Origin: Thunnus maccoyii
Lineage: Eukaryota > Chordata > Actinopteri > Scombriformes > Scombridae
Reading direction: 5' to 3'
NCBI RefSeq assembly: GCF_910596095.1
Contig: NC_056550.1
Span: forward strand, 14,912,501 to 14,976,500
DNA length: 64,000 nucleotides
This document shows, in pieces, positions 19,916 through 29,676 of the stretch. The notes under the pieces are model-generated. The model saw only the letters and a list, made by a program, of their open reading frames with translations. It did no database searches and was not told where the DNA came from. Position numbers and translations under genes: made by a program. How positions within the stretch are numbered: position 1 is the stretch's first letter; the number at the start of each line of letters is the position of its first letter.

Positions 19916-20734
19916 TCTGTTTGACAACGCAACCTCAGTTTCCCCCTGGATGCAACAGTTGTAATGTTAACACTAAAAATGTTGAAGTCTGACAGTACAT
20001 GCTTCACTCAGACCGTAATGGAAAATGTTGACGAATAGAACAAATAAAAATGCTTCAGATTAAATGCTGTTAGACACTGTTGCCAGATTGGGCGGGTAAA
20101 TAATATGTGTAATATGCTCAACACACAATGACTGATATCACAGAGGAAAAAATGACTAAGTTGATGACAACTAGGCTAAAACTTTTTTTCCCTTTCAGAT
20201 AATTAGTGAATCAGCTATAGAACATAAGCCTAGTAAAATCTTACATCTTTTAATATAAGTGTGGACTTCTTACATTGAATGTAACTTTAGCTAAAAGACT
20301 TGCATTTTTCATTATTGTAACTGAATTTAGATTAATCTAATTACACCAAAAAAATAGGTCCAGAGGTATTTGACTACTTGTCAGTCATATCTGGCAATAC
20401 AGTAATCAATGGAAAGACAAAGTTCACACATCACACAGTTGGGATGGTTTTATCAACGGTGTGATAATTCTCATGAGGGGAAAAAACATTTTACATCATT
20501 TTACAAGAAAAACCAAAACCTGACAAGGTCATGTCAACATAATTGACAATTCATAAACCCACAAGGTTTTTATAATATATTTGGCACAGAAACAAAATCT
20601 GAAACCTTAAATTAAATTTGTTCATAATCCTCATATTAACAATTTGTCACTATATTTGTGTTTCTAAGGCATTTCTCATCTTCAGTCTCTCACTGGCTTC
20701 GACCGGACGCTGATATCAGTCATGGTGTAGTGGT
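19916..20734. other. Spacer between convergent Rac and stk19, with the stk19 3' UTR
   Basis: No coding exon was seen. On the minus strand this is the 3' UTR of stk19 followed by a short spacer. An ATTAAA-type signal on the minus strand is possible near 20250, but it is not decisive. Confidence 0.5.
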
Positions 20735-22332
20735 TCAGGAATCAACAAATCGTAACAATGTCCCTGAAGTTGTAGGTATGCTGCAAAGAAAACAAGAGTT
20801 ACTTCAGTAAATTAAGACTTAAGGCGCAGTCATGTATCAAACTGAAGGATTCTCCATTGACCCAAGATGAGGAAGATGTTAAATTGGTCTGATTCCTTGG
20901 TTAATAGTGGTTAAAAAATGCTCATAGAAACAGCTGCTTTGGATTTCTCACAGTAAAACCTCCAAATTAAAAAACAAATTATTATTACCTTTCTACCAGC
21001 TCTGCACCAACAATGTCATGAATGTGGTATTTCATGTGGAATTTCACTTGCGAGGTTGTTCGCCGCTCCTCCAGCTCTGCCTTTAAGACTTCGCTATATT
21101 TGGACTTCTTCACCATGCCGAGCACGGCTTTACGACCTAACAGGAGAAAGTGGTGGGATGGTCGGAAACAAACAATCCGCCCAATTAACAAGATACTGTC
21201 AATAACCCGGGGGAATGACAGACATTTAGGTGAGACTCTCTCCAGCTGTCTGGTGATCTGAACACCCACCTTGTATGAAGTACTTGGTGAATTTGCCAGA
21301 GTTGGGAATGGAGAGCCACCAGCTGCCTGCGTCCCTCACAGTCAACACCCCTGACTTCACCAGCTGCCTAGTTGGTCAGAAAATAAAGGAAGTGCCGATC
21401 TTTGAAAATGACAAGTTTAAGGTCTCAAACCTAAGTATTTACACACAATGTAAAAGTACAAAAAAAAAAAACTCAAAACAAGAAACTTAAAGCAATTTTT
21501 AAATACTTAAAATATAAAAAACCCTGAAAAGGTTAAACTTGAGTCCACTGTGGGTGTGAAATCTTTCAAACGATTGATTTTAGAAGTAAACTCCAGTGTT
21601 TGCGACAGTATTTCACAAAGCAAGACTCAAAAAAACCCAAAACAAAACATGATGAGGTTTTTTTTCCATACGTTATCTCAGAGTCTGTGAAGAGGAATTC
21701 TCTAAGCATCTTGTCTTTGCTGAAGCTCAGATCCGTGCAAGGCGACAACACTTTCTCTAAGAACTTCTCCACTGTCCCTTGCGTCACTCTGCCCTCCTCT
21801 CCTGCCAACACTTTGGCCTTGTAGTCCGAGGCGAAAACCAGCCCAAAAGCTTCTGCATCAAAGCCGAGCTGGAACATCAGAAGTTCTCCTTGTTCGCGTA
21901 GTTTATTCTGTCAACCATAAGGAGGAGACAAGGTTGTATTTTCACATTTAAATCAAAGGAAAAATTAAAACATGTTGGACCACAAAAATGCACCTTACCA
22001 CTTCCTTGTCCACCATGGTCTTGTCATCGTGTATGCTGTACAGTTGGTGCTTGAGTACAATTTGAGGTAAGGTGTCATTGAAGATCTTTCGGGGGAACAG
22101 GGTCATGATGTACTCCATTGTGGATCTGATGTCAGTCGGTCCTTTTAAGTGAAGAAATGGATGCAAAGTGAATTTTACATCCTATAGTAAGTTTTTAACA
22201 AAACTGTAATTAGCTACGAATTTAGCAGCAACACCTACCTTCACCATCACTGACAGCTCCAAACTTCTGAGGGCCATTTCTTATTTTCTTTACCTTGAAA
22301 GTTTCTGAAATCAGAGCCCGTTTCCTGTTCAT
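20735..22332 (-). CDS. stk19: STK19 (winged-helix repair factor, formerly called a Ser/Thr kinase)
   Basis: Six coding exons on the minus strand join in frame: 22332-22239, 22141-21999, 21907-21672, 21367-21270, 21136-20989 and 20780-20735. They give 254 residues, the same length as the short human form. Diagnostic stretches are MNRKRALISETFKVKK at the start, LFPRKIFNDTLPQIVLKHQL, FQLGFDAEAFGL, DLSFSKDKM, VRDAGSWWLSIPNSGKFTKY, YHIHDIVGAELVE and the TTSGTLLR tail, all of which have clear human counterparts. No kinase motifs (VAIK, HRD, DFG) are present. This fits the newer view that STK19 is a DNA-binding tandem winged-helix protein acting in transcription-coupled nucleotide excision repair, not a kinase. 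The ATG follows an acceptor directly (CCTCCAG|GTATG), so a 5' UTR exon lies upstream at or beyond 22860. The gene is head-to-head with dxo. Confidence 0.95.
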
Positions 22333-22898
22333 ACCTGGAGGACAAATGTATGGCAAAGAAATCATGAACCCTGTGACCCGACACCACTGAAATCCCCACA
22401 CCCCATTTTTTAGATGTTTTAATTCAGTAGCTAATAGGAAGTAGGAAAAGTCGTTTTTATACTGTGAATCACACCCTCTTGCTCTGTAAACATACAAAGT
22501 AATGGACAGTTTAGGTTTTGCTAGACAGTTTTCTATTCAGGGTGCCGTGACCAAATTTGTATACGTCAACAATACCCGGCAGAAACCTAACTCCTCTTAG
22601 ATACTAGCGATTTATAGCTATAAGGAAAACGCAGGCTGTCTTCACATTTTGACTTTAATTTCTCCTTAAATCATCCATGATTTTGACGGGACACACAATT
22701 TGCCACGACGCTCCGATTCAAACATTTGGCTTTGTCATTCCTGTCAACCGGCACAAATTAAGTGTAAGCCGAGCTAATGCGGCTAGCTAACTGTCACTTG
22801 GTCTGTACAATGAAAATACCAACACATATCTGATATGTTAAATCAGTTAAAAGCCTTACCTGGATAGCTACTAATAACAGAAATACTAGTATTCGCAT
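22329..22898 (-). promoter_or_regulatory. Upstream ORF of stk19 overlapping the main start (ATGA)
   Basis: A likely 5' UTR exon ends at 22860 with CAG|GTAAGG. It contains an ATG at 22898-22896. Spliced to the exon starting at 22334, this ATG reads 14 codons (MRILVFLLLVAIQV) and stops at a TGA (22331-22329) that overlaps the main ATG (22332-22330) as ATGA. Such a layout can allow termination-coupled reinitiation. It depends on transcription starting upstream of 22898, which I cannot show. Confidence 0.45.
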
Positions 22899-23290
22899 TG
22901 CTTTGGTCTCATTCAACACCACACACTGCTCACAGCTTCAACGGCTCCAACAGACAACTTTAAAAGTCGTCTTCTTCTTCTTTGGAGCGTAATGGCGGCT
23001 GTCGCCCTTCAGGTTGCTTTACCGCCTCCTTCTGCTTTTAGTCCTCCTCAATGTCCAGTTGTTCTGTCGTGGCGACCACTGAGCAGATTGGATAGAGACA
23101 TTATGGAAGTGTTTGTTTAATGTCTGTAAAATTTTATTATTATAGACATTAAATGGTTAGGATTTAATCGCTTCTCCACTCTCCAGTGCAGAAGGTGGCG
23201 ATATTACGCTTGGTGCCAACCGCCGTTAAACATCAAGAAGAAGAAGAAGAAGAAGCGGAAGAAGTAGCGTTGTTTTGAATTAGCATTTGA
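22899..23290. promoter_or_regulatory. Shared stk19/dxo bidirectional promoter region, with an inverted repeat
   Basis: The leftward stk19 and rightward dxo genes start about 0.3-0.4 kb apart here. The interval carries two arms of an imperfect inverted repeat. The left arm (about 22969-23036, CTTCTTCTTCTT then GGCGGC...CCGCCTCCTTCTGC) mirrors the right arm (about 23190-23262, GCAGAAGGTGGCG...CCGCC then AAGAAGAAGAAG). The arms contain CpGs, unlike the surrounding introns. The promoter role is inferred from gene orientation and spacing. Confidence 0.6.
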
Positions 23291-24090
23291 TACTAGCTAC
23301 CAGCTAGAAAAACAAACACACTGTTTTTTACCATTGTTATACTCACTTGCCGTTTTTGTGTCAATTGGGTAAAATGCTGCACCTTATGATTTTTGACTCG
23401 AAGTCGTGTTTATTATCGTGACTGACTGGGCATTGACACAAGCTTAGCTGATTTTGTTGTGTATCCTCACTGAGGTATGTTATGTTAAATCAAACACGTT
23501 TTTTACCTGTACGAACATGTCTGTTCTCTGTTATATAAACAGTTATAATAATAATATAGCCTAGTTATTTGATATGTCTTGCTTTGAAAATGTGTGTTTC
23601 CTTGTATTTGCAGTAAATCACTTTTAGCAAAATTAAATTAACTTTAATGGAAACCTTTATGCATGCAAATACTCATATACAGTATAAATATCTACATTTA
23701 AACATGCGTACATATATGTATGCATATCTTATTCACATATACATTATATACAATTATTTACACAGACAGGACACGAGAGGTGATGTGTTCAATTGTGTTG
23801 CACTTTAAGTTCAGTAAGAAAAATAAATATAACTTTATTGATCTGGCATATGTGTCTAATGTCTGCAGATAGCAGTATTAGCAGTGTTAGCAGCTTGAAA
23901 TACAGTTATTGCACATGTAGCAGCAATACAAAAGGTTTGTAATGCCTCTTCTGACAATACCGGTGATGATGAGGCAGAGCTTTTTTTTTTTCGTTTTCCT
24001 GCAGGAGAATAATACTGATGAGTGTTCAGTAATCATAACTCATCAGTATTTGATTTGATAATGATTTATTACTCTTTTCCCCAATAGGAA
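23291..24090. other. dxo 5' UTR exon and first intron (putative)
   Basis: A donor-like CACTGAG|GTATGTTATG lies at 23475, and an acceptor CCCCAATAG ends at 24087, three bases before the dxo ATG. So dxo probably has a non-coding first exon of about 23270-23474. The rest is A/T-rich intron. A perfect hairpin sits near its 3' end (24011-24050). Confidence 0.5.
24011..24050. repeat. Perfect 13-bp inverted repeat just before the dxo acceptor
   Basis: AATACTGATGAGT (24011-24023) and ACTCATCAGTATT (24038-24050) are exact reverse complements around a 14-base loop. The hairpin ends 37 bases before the AG of the acceptor that feeds the dxo start codon, in the zone where a branch point would lie. Confidence 0.85.
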
Positions 24091-26866
24091 ATGGACCACC
24101 ACAGATCCTACAATCCCAGCTCCAGTTACCACAACCAGTCAGCATACAAGAGAAAGAGAGATGACGCTGAAAGAAATCACTATGGAAATAAATACTTCAG
24201 ACCAAACCACCACCACCAACACCACCATCAGTCTGGACCACCCTCTAGGCAAAATCCAATCAGCTCTCAGGCTTTGAGCACCAGAAGGGAGCTGTATGAA
24301 AAAGACTTTCCTGTGTACAAACAGCCTGTGGAAGTGGGATGCTTTTCCCTCGACTCTGAGCGAAGATTCTTCAATGACAGCAGGCAGATGAGATACTATG
24401 TGGAACCTGACAGAAATCCTAATTTTGACCTGAGGGATGGATACAAGGATCGCTTTATAAAGAGAGACGACAGTGTGAAGGAGAAGCTGGACCACATCCT
24501 GCGGTGGATCTTGGCCAACAGATCAAAGCTCACGTCAAGGACGACCATGGCCTCATCAAGGTAAGTGTCATTGTTAGTTTATTGTTTCAGTACTTTTTTT
24601 CCTATGCACTGTTATAGGTCTAGGTCATCACATAGGGCCAACCCAGACAGATACTCACTTGTGATCCATGGTTTCTAATCCAACCACCTCTAACCAGAAC
24701 TGTGTTTCCTGTTGGACGTGTATTCTTTGATCAACCTCTGCTCTTCCCAGTGCTTTAGATCTTGACTTTGTGACATGGCGTGGTCATCTGACCAAGCTGC
24801 TGACCACTCCCTACGAGACACGGGAGGGCTGGTTGCTGGCGGTCACCAGGTTCGGGGGAACGCTTTACATCAGCGAAGTTGAAACAGATGCTGCTCGAAG
24901 GGAACGAGACAACCGCACTGAAAGGCATGAAGAGATGATGTATTGGGGATACAAGTTTGAGCAGTATGCATGCACAGGTATGCAGGTTCATGCTGTCGTA
25001 TTATACTGATAACTGCTGTTTGATTTGTTTTCTTTCATACCTTAGTCATTAACCACCTGTAGTTTCAGAGGGAGATGAGCAATGCGTGCAAGGGGCCTAT
25101 GTAGGGGGGAGGGTGCAGTGTGCGTGCTACCCCCTGATTGGGCGGTGAGTGCATCTAAATTTTCTCAGGACGCTGAGGTGGAGCCTCAAGGGGGTAAACC
25201 AATAGCAAGGCCCATTAGAGGGCTCCACAGGTACTCAGAACTGGAGTTACATCCAGGTAACTGCTACATACCCTCTCATAATTTTGACTGTTACAAAATT
25301 TTGACAGAATTTTGACTTACATACAGTGAAATAAAAAATGCATTTTCTTAACTCTAATCCTGTGTCCAAATGTTAAGTTATCTATTGGCCAAATATATGT
25401 AAAAAAAAAAAAAAAAAAAAATCACCCTTACATCAAAAGCCCTTCCCCTTCTCAGTATTTTTTGAACTTGCAGTATCATGTGTCAGTGGTCTGTGTTTGG
25501 ATGTCAGGTGGCAAAAGTTTTGTTTACATTTTCCAAAGAACATGGTTTAGATTTAATTTATTGATTTCTCCCTCGACCTCCGCTTCCTAATCTAACAGTG
25601 CAGAGACCAACACTTCTCCAATCAAATCTGAAGAATTTAATTTTAATTCCTCTGATAATTATACCGCACCCAGAAATCCAGCTCTTTCATTTCACTGTGA
25701 AATACAGGATAACTTTTGACTTAGTATCTGATAATTTTGACTCAATATGAGTACATGAGTCCAAACTTTTAAAGTGTTTTATTTGGCTTACATACATACC
25801 ATGTCAGTCTGTCCTGTGATGACATTTGACACACAAACCCAAATCATACAAAGCACACTCTGTGATAAGTAGATGTTTGAAAGACTTTGTCCATCCCTGT
25901 AGATAACGTCCAGAGTTCACCTGACCCGAGCGGAGTGGTTAACACTAATGAGGCCTTCTGCACTGTGGTGCAAACTCGGCTGGCAGATCACAAACTTCTG
26001 TTCTCTGGTGAAGTGGACTGCCGGGATAAAGATCCCAACGCTCCAGCTCCTCCTGCCTGCTATGTTGAGCTGAAGACCTCTGCAGAGATCTGTACCCCCA
26101 AACAGCGCAGCAACCTCCACAGGTAACATGTTTGATGAAACAGTAACTCTTTAGATAATAAACCTTTTCATATCATGTTTGCATGTTTGTTATTGGTTTT
26201 ACCTGCTCTCAACTGTTTCTAAGTTAATTTTGTTGGGTGGTCCTCAGGTTCAAACTGCTGAAGTGGTGGGCACAGTCTTTCCTCCCTGGAGTCCCTCGTG
26301 TTGTAGCAGGTTTCCGGGATCATGACGGAGTGGTCGTCTCTGTGGAGACATTTCACATCTCCAAGATTTCACATCTCATCAAGGTACAATGTGATGAATG
26401 ACTGTTCATTAAAAACTTGGGAAATCTATTTTGACAATTTCTGCAGATAAAAGTAATTTGACATAAGTAAGTCTAAGCTCACATGATTAATTCAAAATAT
26501 TTTCTGTCTCCTATATTCCTTTTGGACAGAATGAATACAACTGCTGGAAACCGACAGTCTGTATGAACTTCTGCTGTGATTTCTTGTCTTTTGTGAAACG
26601 TGTTGCTACTGAGGACAATCCTGGGTGAGTTGCAATGACACACACCTAATTCATTTTTAAGTAAATTGTTAAATGCAGTGTATTTGCAGCCCTCTATGTT
26701 GTTAATGAATCATTATTGTTTCCCTTCCAGTATGGTGTATCTGTTCTCTTGGGAGCCCCACAGAGATGTGACCTACTCAGTTCACAGAGACTCCCAGTAT
26801 TCCTTCCTGCCACACTGGTATGTGGAGGAGATGACCAGTAGTCAAGACTCACACCATCAGTCCTGA
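24091..26866 (+). CDS. dxo: DXO decapping exoribonuclease
   Basis: Six coding exons join in frame: 24091-24560, 24751-24977, 25903-26122, 26248-26383, 26530-26624 and 26731-26866, giving 427 residues (human 396). DXO/Rai1 enzymes remove incomplete or non-canonical 5' caps (including NAD caps) and degrade the RNA 5' to 3'. The active-site motifs are intact: GYKFEQY (E227), GEVDC (E269, D271) and YVELKTS (E288, K290), which bind the catalytic metals. Other family marks are FVTWRGHLTKLLTTPYE, LYISEVET, KLLKWWAQSFLPGVP, VCMNFC and LFSWEP. The N-terminus (1-60) is longer than in mammals and rich in His, Asn and Ser, with a basic KRKRDD patch at 20-25 that may be a nuclear signal. The start follows an acceptor directly. 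A poly(A) signal AATAAA is at 27051-27056. Confidence 0.96.
25060..25265. repeat. GC-rich repeat-like block in dxo intron 2
   Basis: Within an A/T-rich intron, this stretch is distinctly GC-rich (GGGGGGAGGGTGCAG, CCCCCTGATTGGGCGG, AGGTGGAGCCTCAAGGGGG). It ends with GGAGTTACATCCAGGTAAC. The sharp compositional edges suggest an inserted repeat. I cannot name the family, and it has no credible coding frame. Confidence 0.4.
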
Positions 26867-27843
26867 GTTACAACTGATATGTGGTCAACAGGAACTGTTG
26901 ATAGATTACTATGAACCTCCAATGGAAGGTTCTTTACCAAAATTTTTTTTAAATTTAATGTCACTGATTATATACTACTCCATGATCTTCTTGTTCGTCT
27001 TTTACAAGCGAACCATGTTTGTTTTTTCCACCTGGCATGTGGTGATTTTAAATAAAACAGTAATTTTAGAATGATGTCAATGTTGTTTATAAACCTTTAT
27101 TATGTTTTGGTTATAACAATAATTTAAATCCCCCAAAAAACAGAAGTAGTTTATTTAAACAAAAATTTAAAGTCTGTATATTTAAAAAAAAAAAAAAAAA
27201 AAAACAACAACATGTGGTGTAAATAAACAAAGATGATTTCAAGTAGGCATTGCATCAGCAGTTACAGATTATTTTCATGTAAACTGTTAAGACAAACATT
27301 GCAGCAATGTCACGTCCATTTTGAGAAATAAGACAAGTGGTTATTGCAAGAAAGATTAGTGGTGAAGTCTAGTAATATTTGTCCAAAGGTTTCATCTTTG
27401 TCTTTGCTGTTTTATAATTAACAGCGATGCATTCACTAGATTTGAGCTCTTTATTAGCCCTTAAAATATCTTATTTGGTTCTCTTGCTTCACCTTATACT
27501 GCAACGTTAATCTTCCTACTTTTTCCACACACCTTCTATCATCAGATTTAGCCTTTGTCTTTCATGGTAGTCTCAACTTCCTGCCTTACAGTACATTTAT
27601 CATTAAACTTTTCTGTTTTTGTTTCATAAACACAGATGCCCACATCTAAACGTGTTACCAGTTTCTAACTTTTCAATCACTAATAAGAAGAAACTTCAAG
27701 CTAAAAAAAAGGAACATTACACCTTATAGTTCATGTTGTAGTGGGCACACAGTCCACTGATATGTACATATACGCCGAATCTCAGCAAGTGCGTGAATCA
27801 GCTGACAGGTCTGAAACCAAACTCATGTCACAATTTAGCGAAC
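26867..27843 (+). other. dxo 3' UTR and spacer
   Basis: The dxo 3' UTR is short, with AATAAA at 27051-27056. After it comes A/T-rich sequence with an A run (27184-27204) and no recognised exon. The next gene (slc25a17) reads leftward, so this is a convergent spacer. Confidence 0.6.
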
Positions 27844-28268
27844 TTAAAGGGGACCTATTATGCTCATTTCCAGCTCTATTTTTATTCTGGGACTCAATTA
27901 GAGTAGCTTTGCATGATTCACAGTTCAGAAATTCCTTATTTATCTTATACTGGCCCTTTATGCAGCCCCTCAGTTCAGCCTCTGTCTCTTAACAGGCAGT
28001 CTTAGCTCCTGTCTCTTAAAGGCCCCCTTCCCAATGATCCCACTCTGTTCTGATTGGCCAGCTTTCCAGAAGACAGAATAATGCCATTATGTTAGTGGAG
28101 CAGAGCAGTGAACTTGTGTGGTGTGCGTGGAACAGATGACTATATAAAGAAATCCATCACAAGCCGACGTCGGCTCTGGCTGAAAGTAGAAAAAAATGTT
28201 GGAAACCAAGCATTCAGAGCAGTCTGAAGCCGGTGCTTTATGCTCACAGGGATTACTTCTCCATACGA
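27844..28268 (+). mobile_element. Miniature TIR element (GGGGACCTATTATGC family), 3' truncated
   Basis: It starts TTAAAGGGGACCTATTATGC. It shares long blocks with the copy at 41859-42189: GGACTC...AGAGTAGCTTTGCATG, TATATAAAGAAA, CGACGTCGGCTC, GGCTGAAAGTAGAAA, TTCAGAGCAGTCTGAAGC, TGCTCACAGGGA. It keeps an internal segment the other copy lacks but has lost the matching right-hand terminal repeat. It is non-autonomous, with no transposase. Confidence 0.75.
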
Positions 28269-29676
28269 AAAAGAGCTCAAAGCTGGTAAAGGTGTAATTT
28301 CTAGTTTTCAGTATATTGACAACATTGACTCCTCACTACTTCCTACTAGGCTTCACCACGGGCACTGATTGATATCATGAACAGTCAAAAGGCTTTGATC
28401 TCATAAATGTTTCAAAGTAATGCTGAGAAAAATACCTAAAACTCACACATTAATAGATTTAACAACCAGTTTAACAGCAACAAAACAAGTACATCAACTT
28501 TCAAATGGTTTAAAGATGAAGGCAGCAGAAACTTCCATTCACCAAATCAGAGAGACAGAAAAAGCACTGGCAAACAAATACTGCAAGCCCTGACTACTTC
28601 ACACTACTGAGAGGACATAGACATCAATAATGGAACAAACCTGCATGACAAAATGTTCATACTGACTGATACAATCTTGAAGACTGTTGGCAGATAATTC
28701 AGTGCACCATGTGTTTGTGGAAATCATCACCAACAGTCATCACAACACCGATCAGTTCATAGTACAGTATTTTCTTTGTTTAATTTGGAGGCACTTACTG
28801 CAATATTTGTACACATATACCTTATTCTCAATGTAAGATTAAGTACTCCTACTCACTTATATTAAAGGCATTTTAACATATTATGATATTAATGTCATTG
28901 AGTGTCATAACATCTTAAGTTGACACATTTTAAAAAACCCCAACATTTATCCATATCATTTCATGAGATTTCTATCTTGCAGAGCATCAAGTTTAGTTAA
29001 TTCCACAGTTAAAACGTGTGTGAGGAATAATCTAGATCAAGGCAATACTTTTTTTTAAAGAAGTCTGGGTATGTAAGTGCCCTACTGGTCATCATTTGCA
29101 GCAGACGTCTGATGTTAAAAAAATATCGTGGTGATGTTTCTATCAACTGGTTTTAAAATCTTAGCTGATCTTATAATCTTTTTTTTATGAATCTCTCTTA
29201 ACCAAAGTGCAACTGAAAGCACTTTCAGACTCATTTTGCCTTCATTCTGATTTAGAACTTTTTGTGCCACTTCAGCTCTGCATTCAACAAACTACTCAGA
29301 GCAGAAGAATTTATGAATACAGCAGACAGGCAAAATGAAGGGATAAATTAGCTCCTTTAAAGATTATTTAGAACCATGTCAAGAAATCTACCATTGGAGA
29401 AAATCAGTCTGCACAAATGGAACCACTTAAAGGTTAGGAAAGAGGGGGTATTCCAAGTATTATACCCTCTGGTTATGGTTCATGTTTTGGGGCGAGTGTG
29501 GGAATCTGTAGCTGTAAGGGCACCAATCCCACCTCCTATTACAACGCTGACTGAAACGATTCCTGGTATTACCTATCATTTGGAAGGCATTGATAAAATA
29601 CCTACTGACACTGTGTAAATGTGCAGCCTGGTTCGCTGGTGTGCAAGCGCCACGCTGTACCCAAGCAGGTGTGCGT
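28269..29676. other. Spacer, probably including the slc25a17 3' UTR
   Basis: Nothing coding was recognised. On the minus strand the part next to 29676 is expected to be the slc25a17 3' UTR. I could not choose a poly(A) site with confidence. Confidence 0.5.

Noticed and set aside
20735-22332. Kinase annotation for stk19
   Set aside because: None of the kinase motifs is present; the historical name is misleading, so I described it as a winged-helix repair factor.
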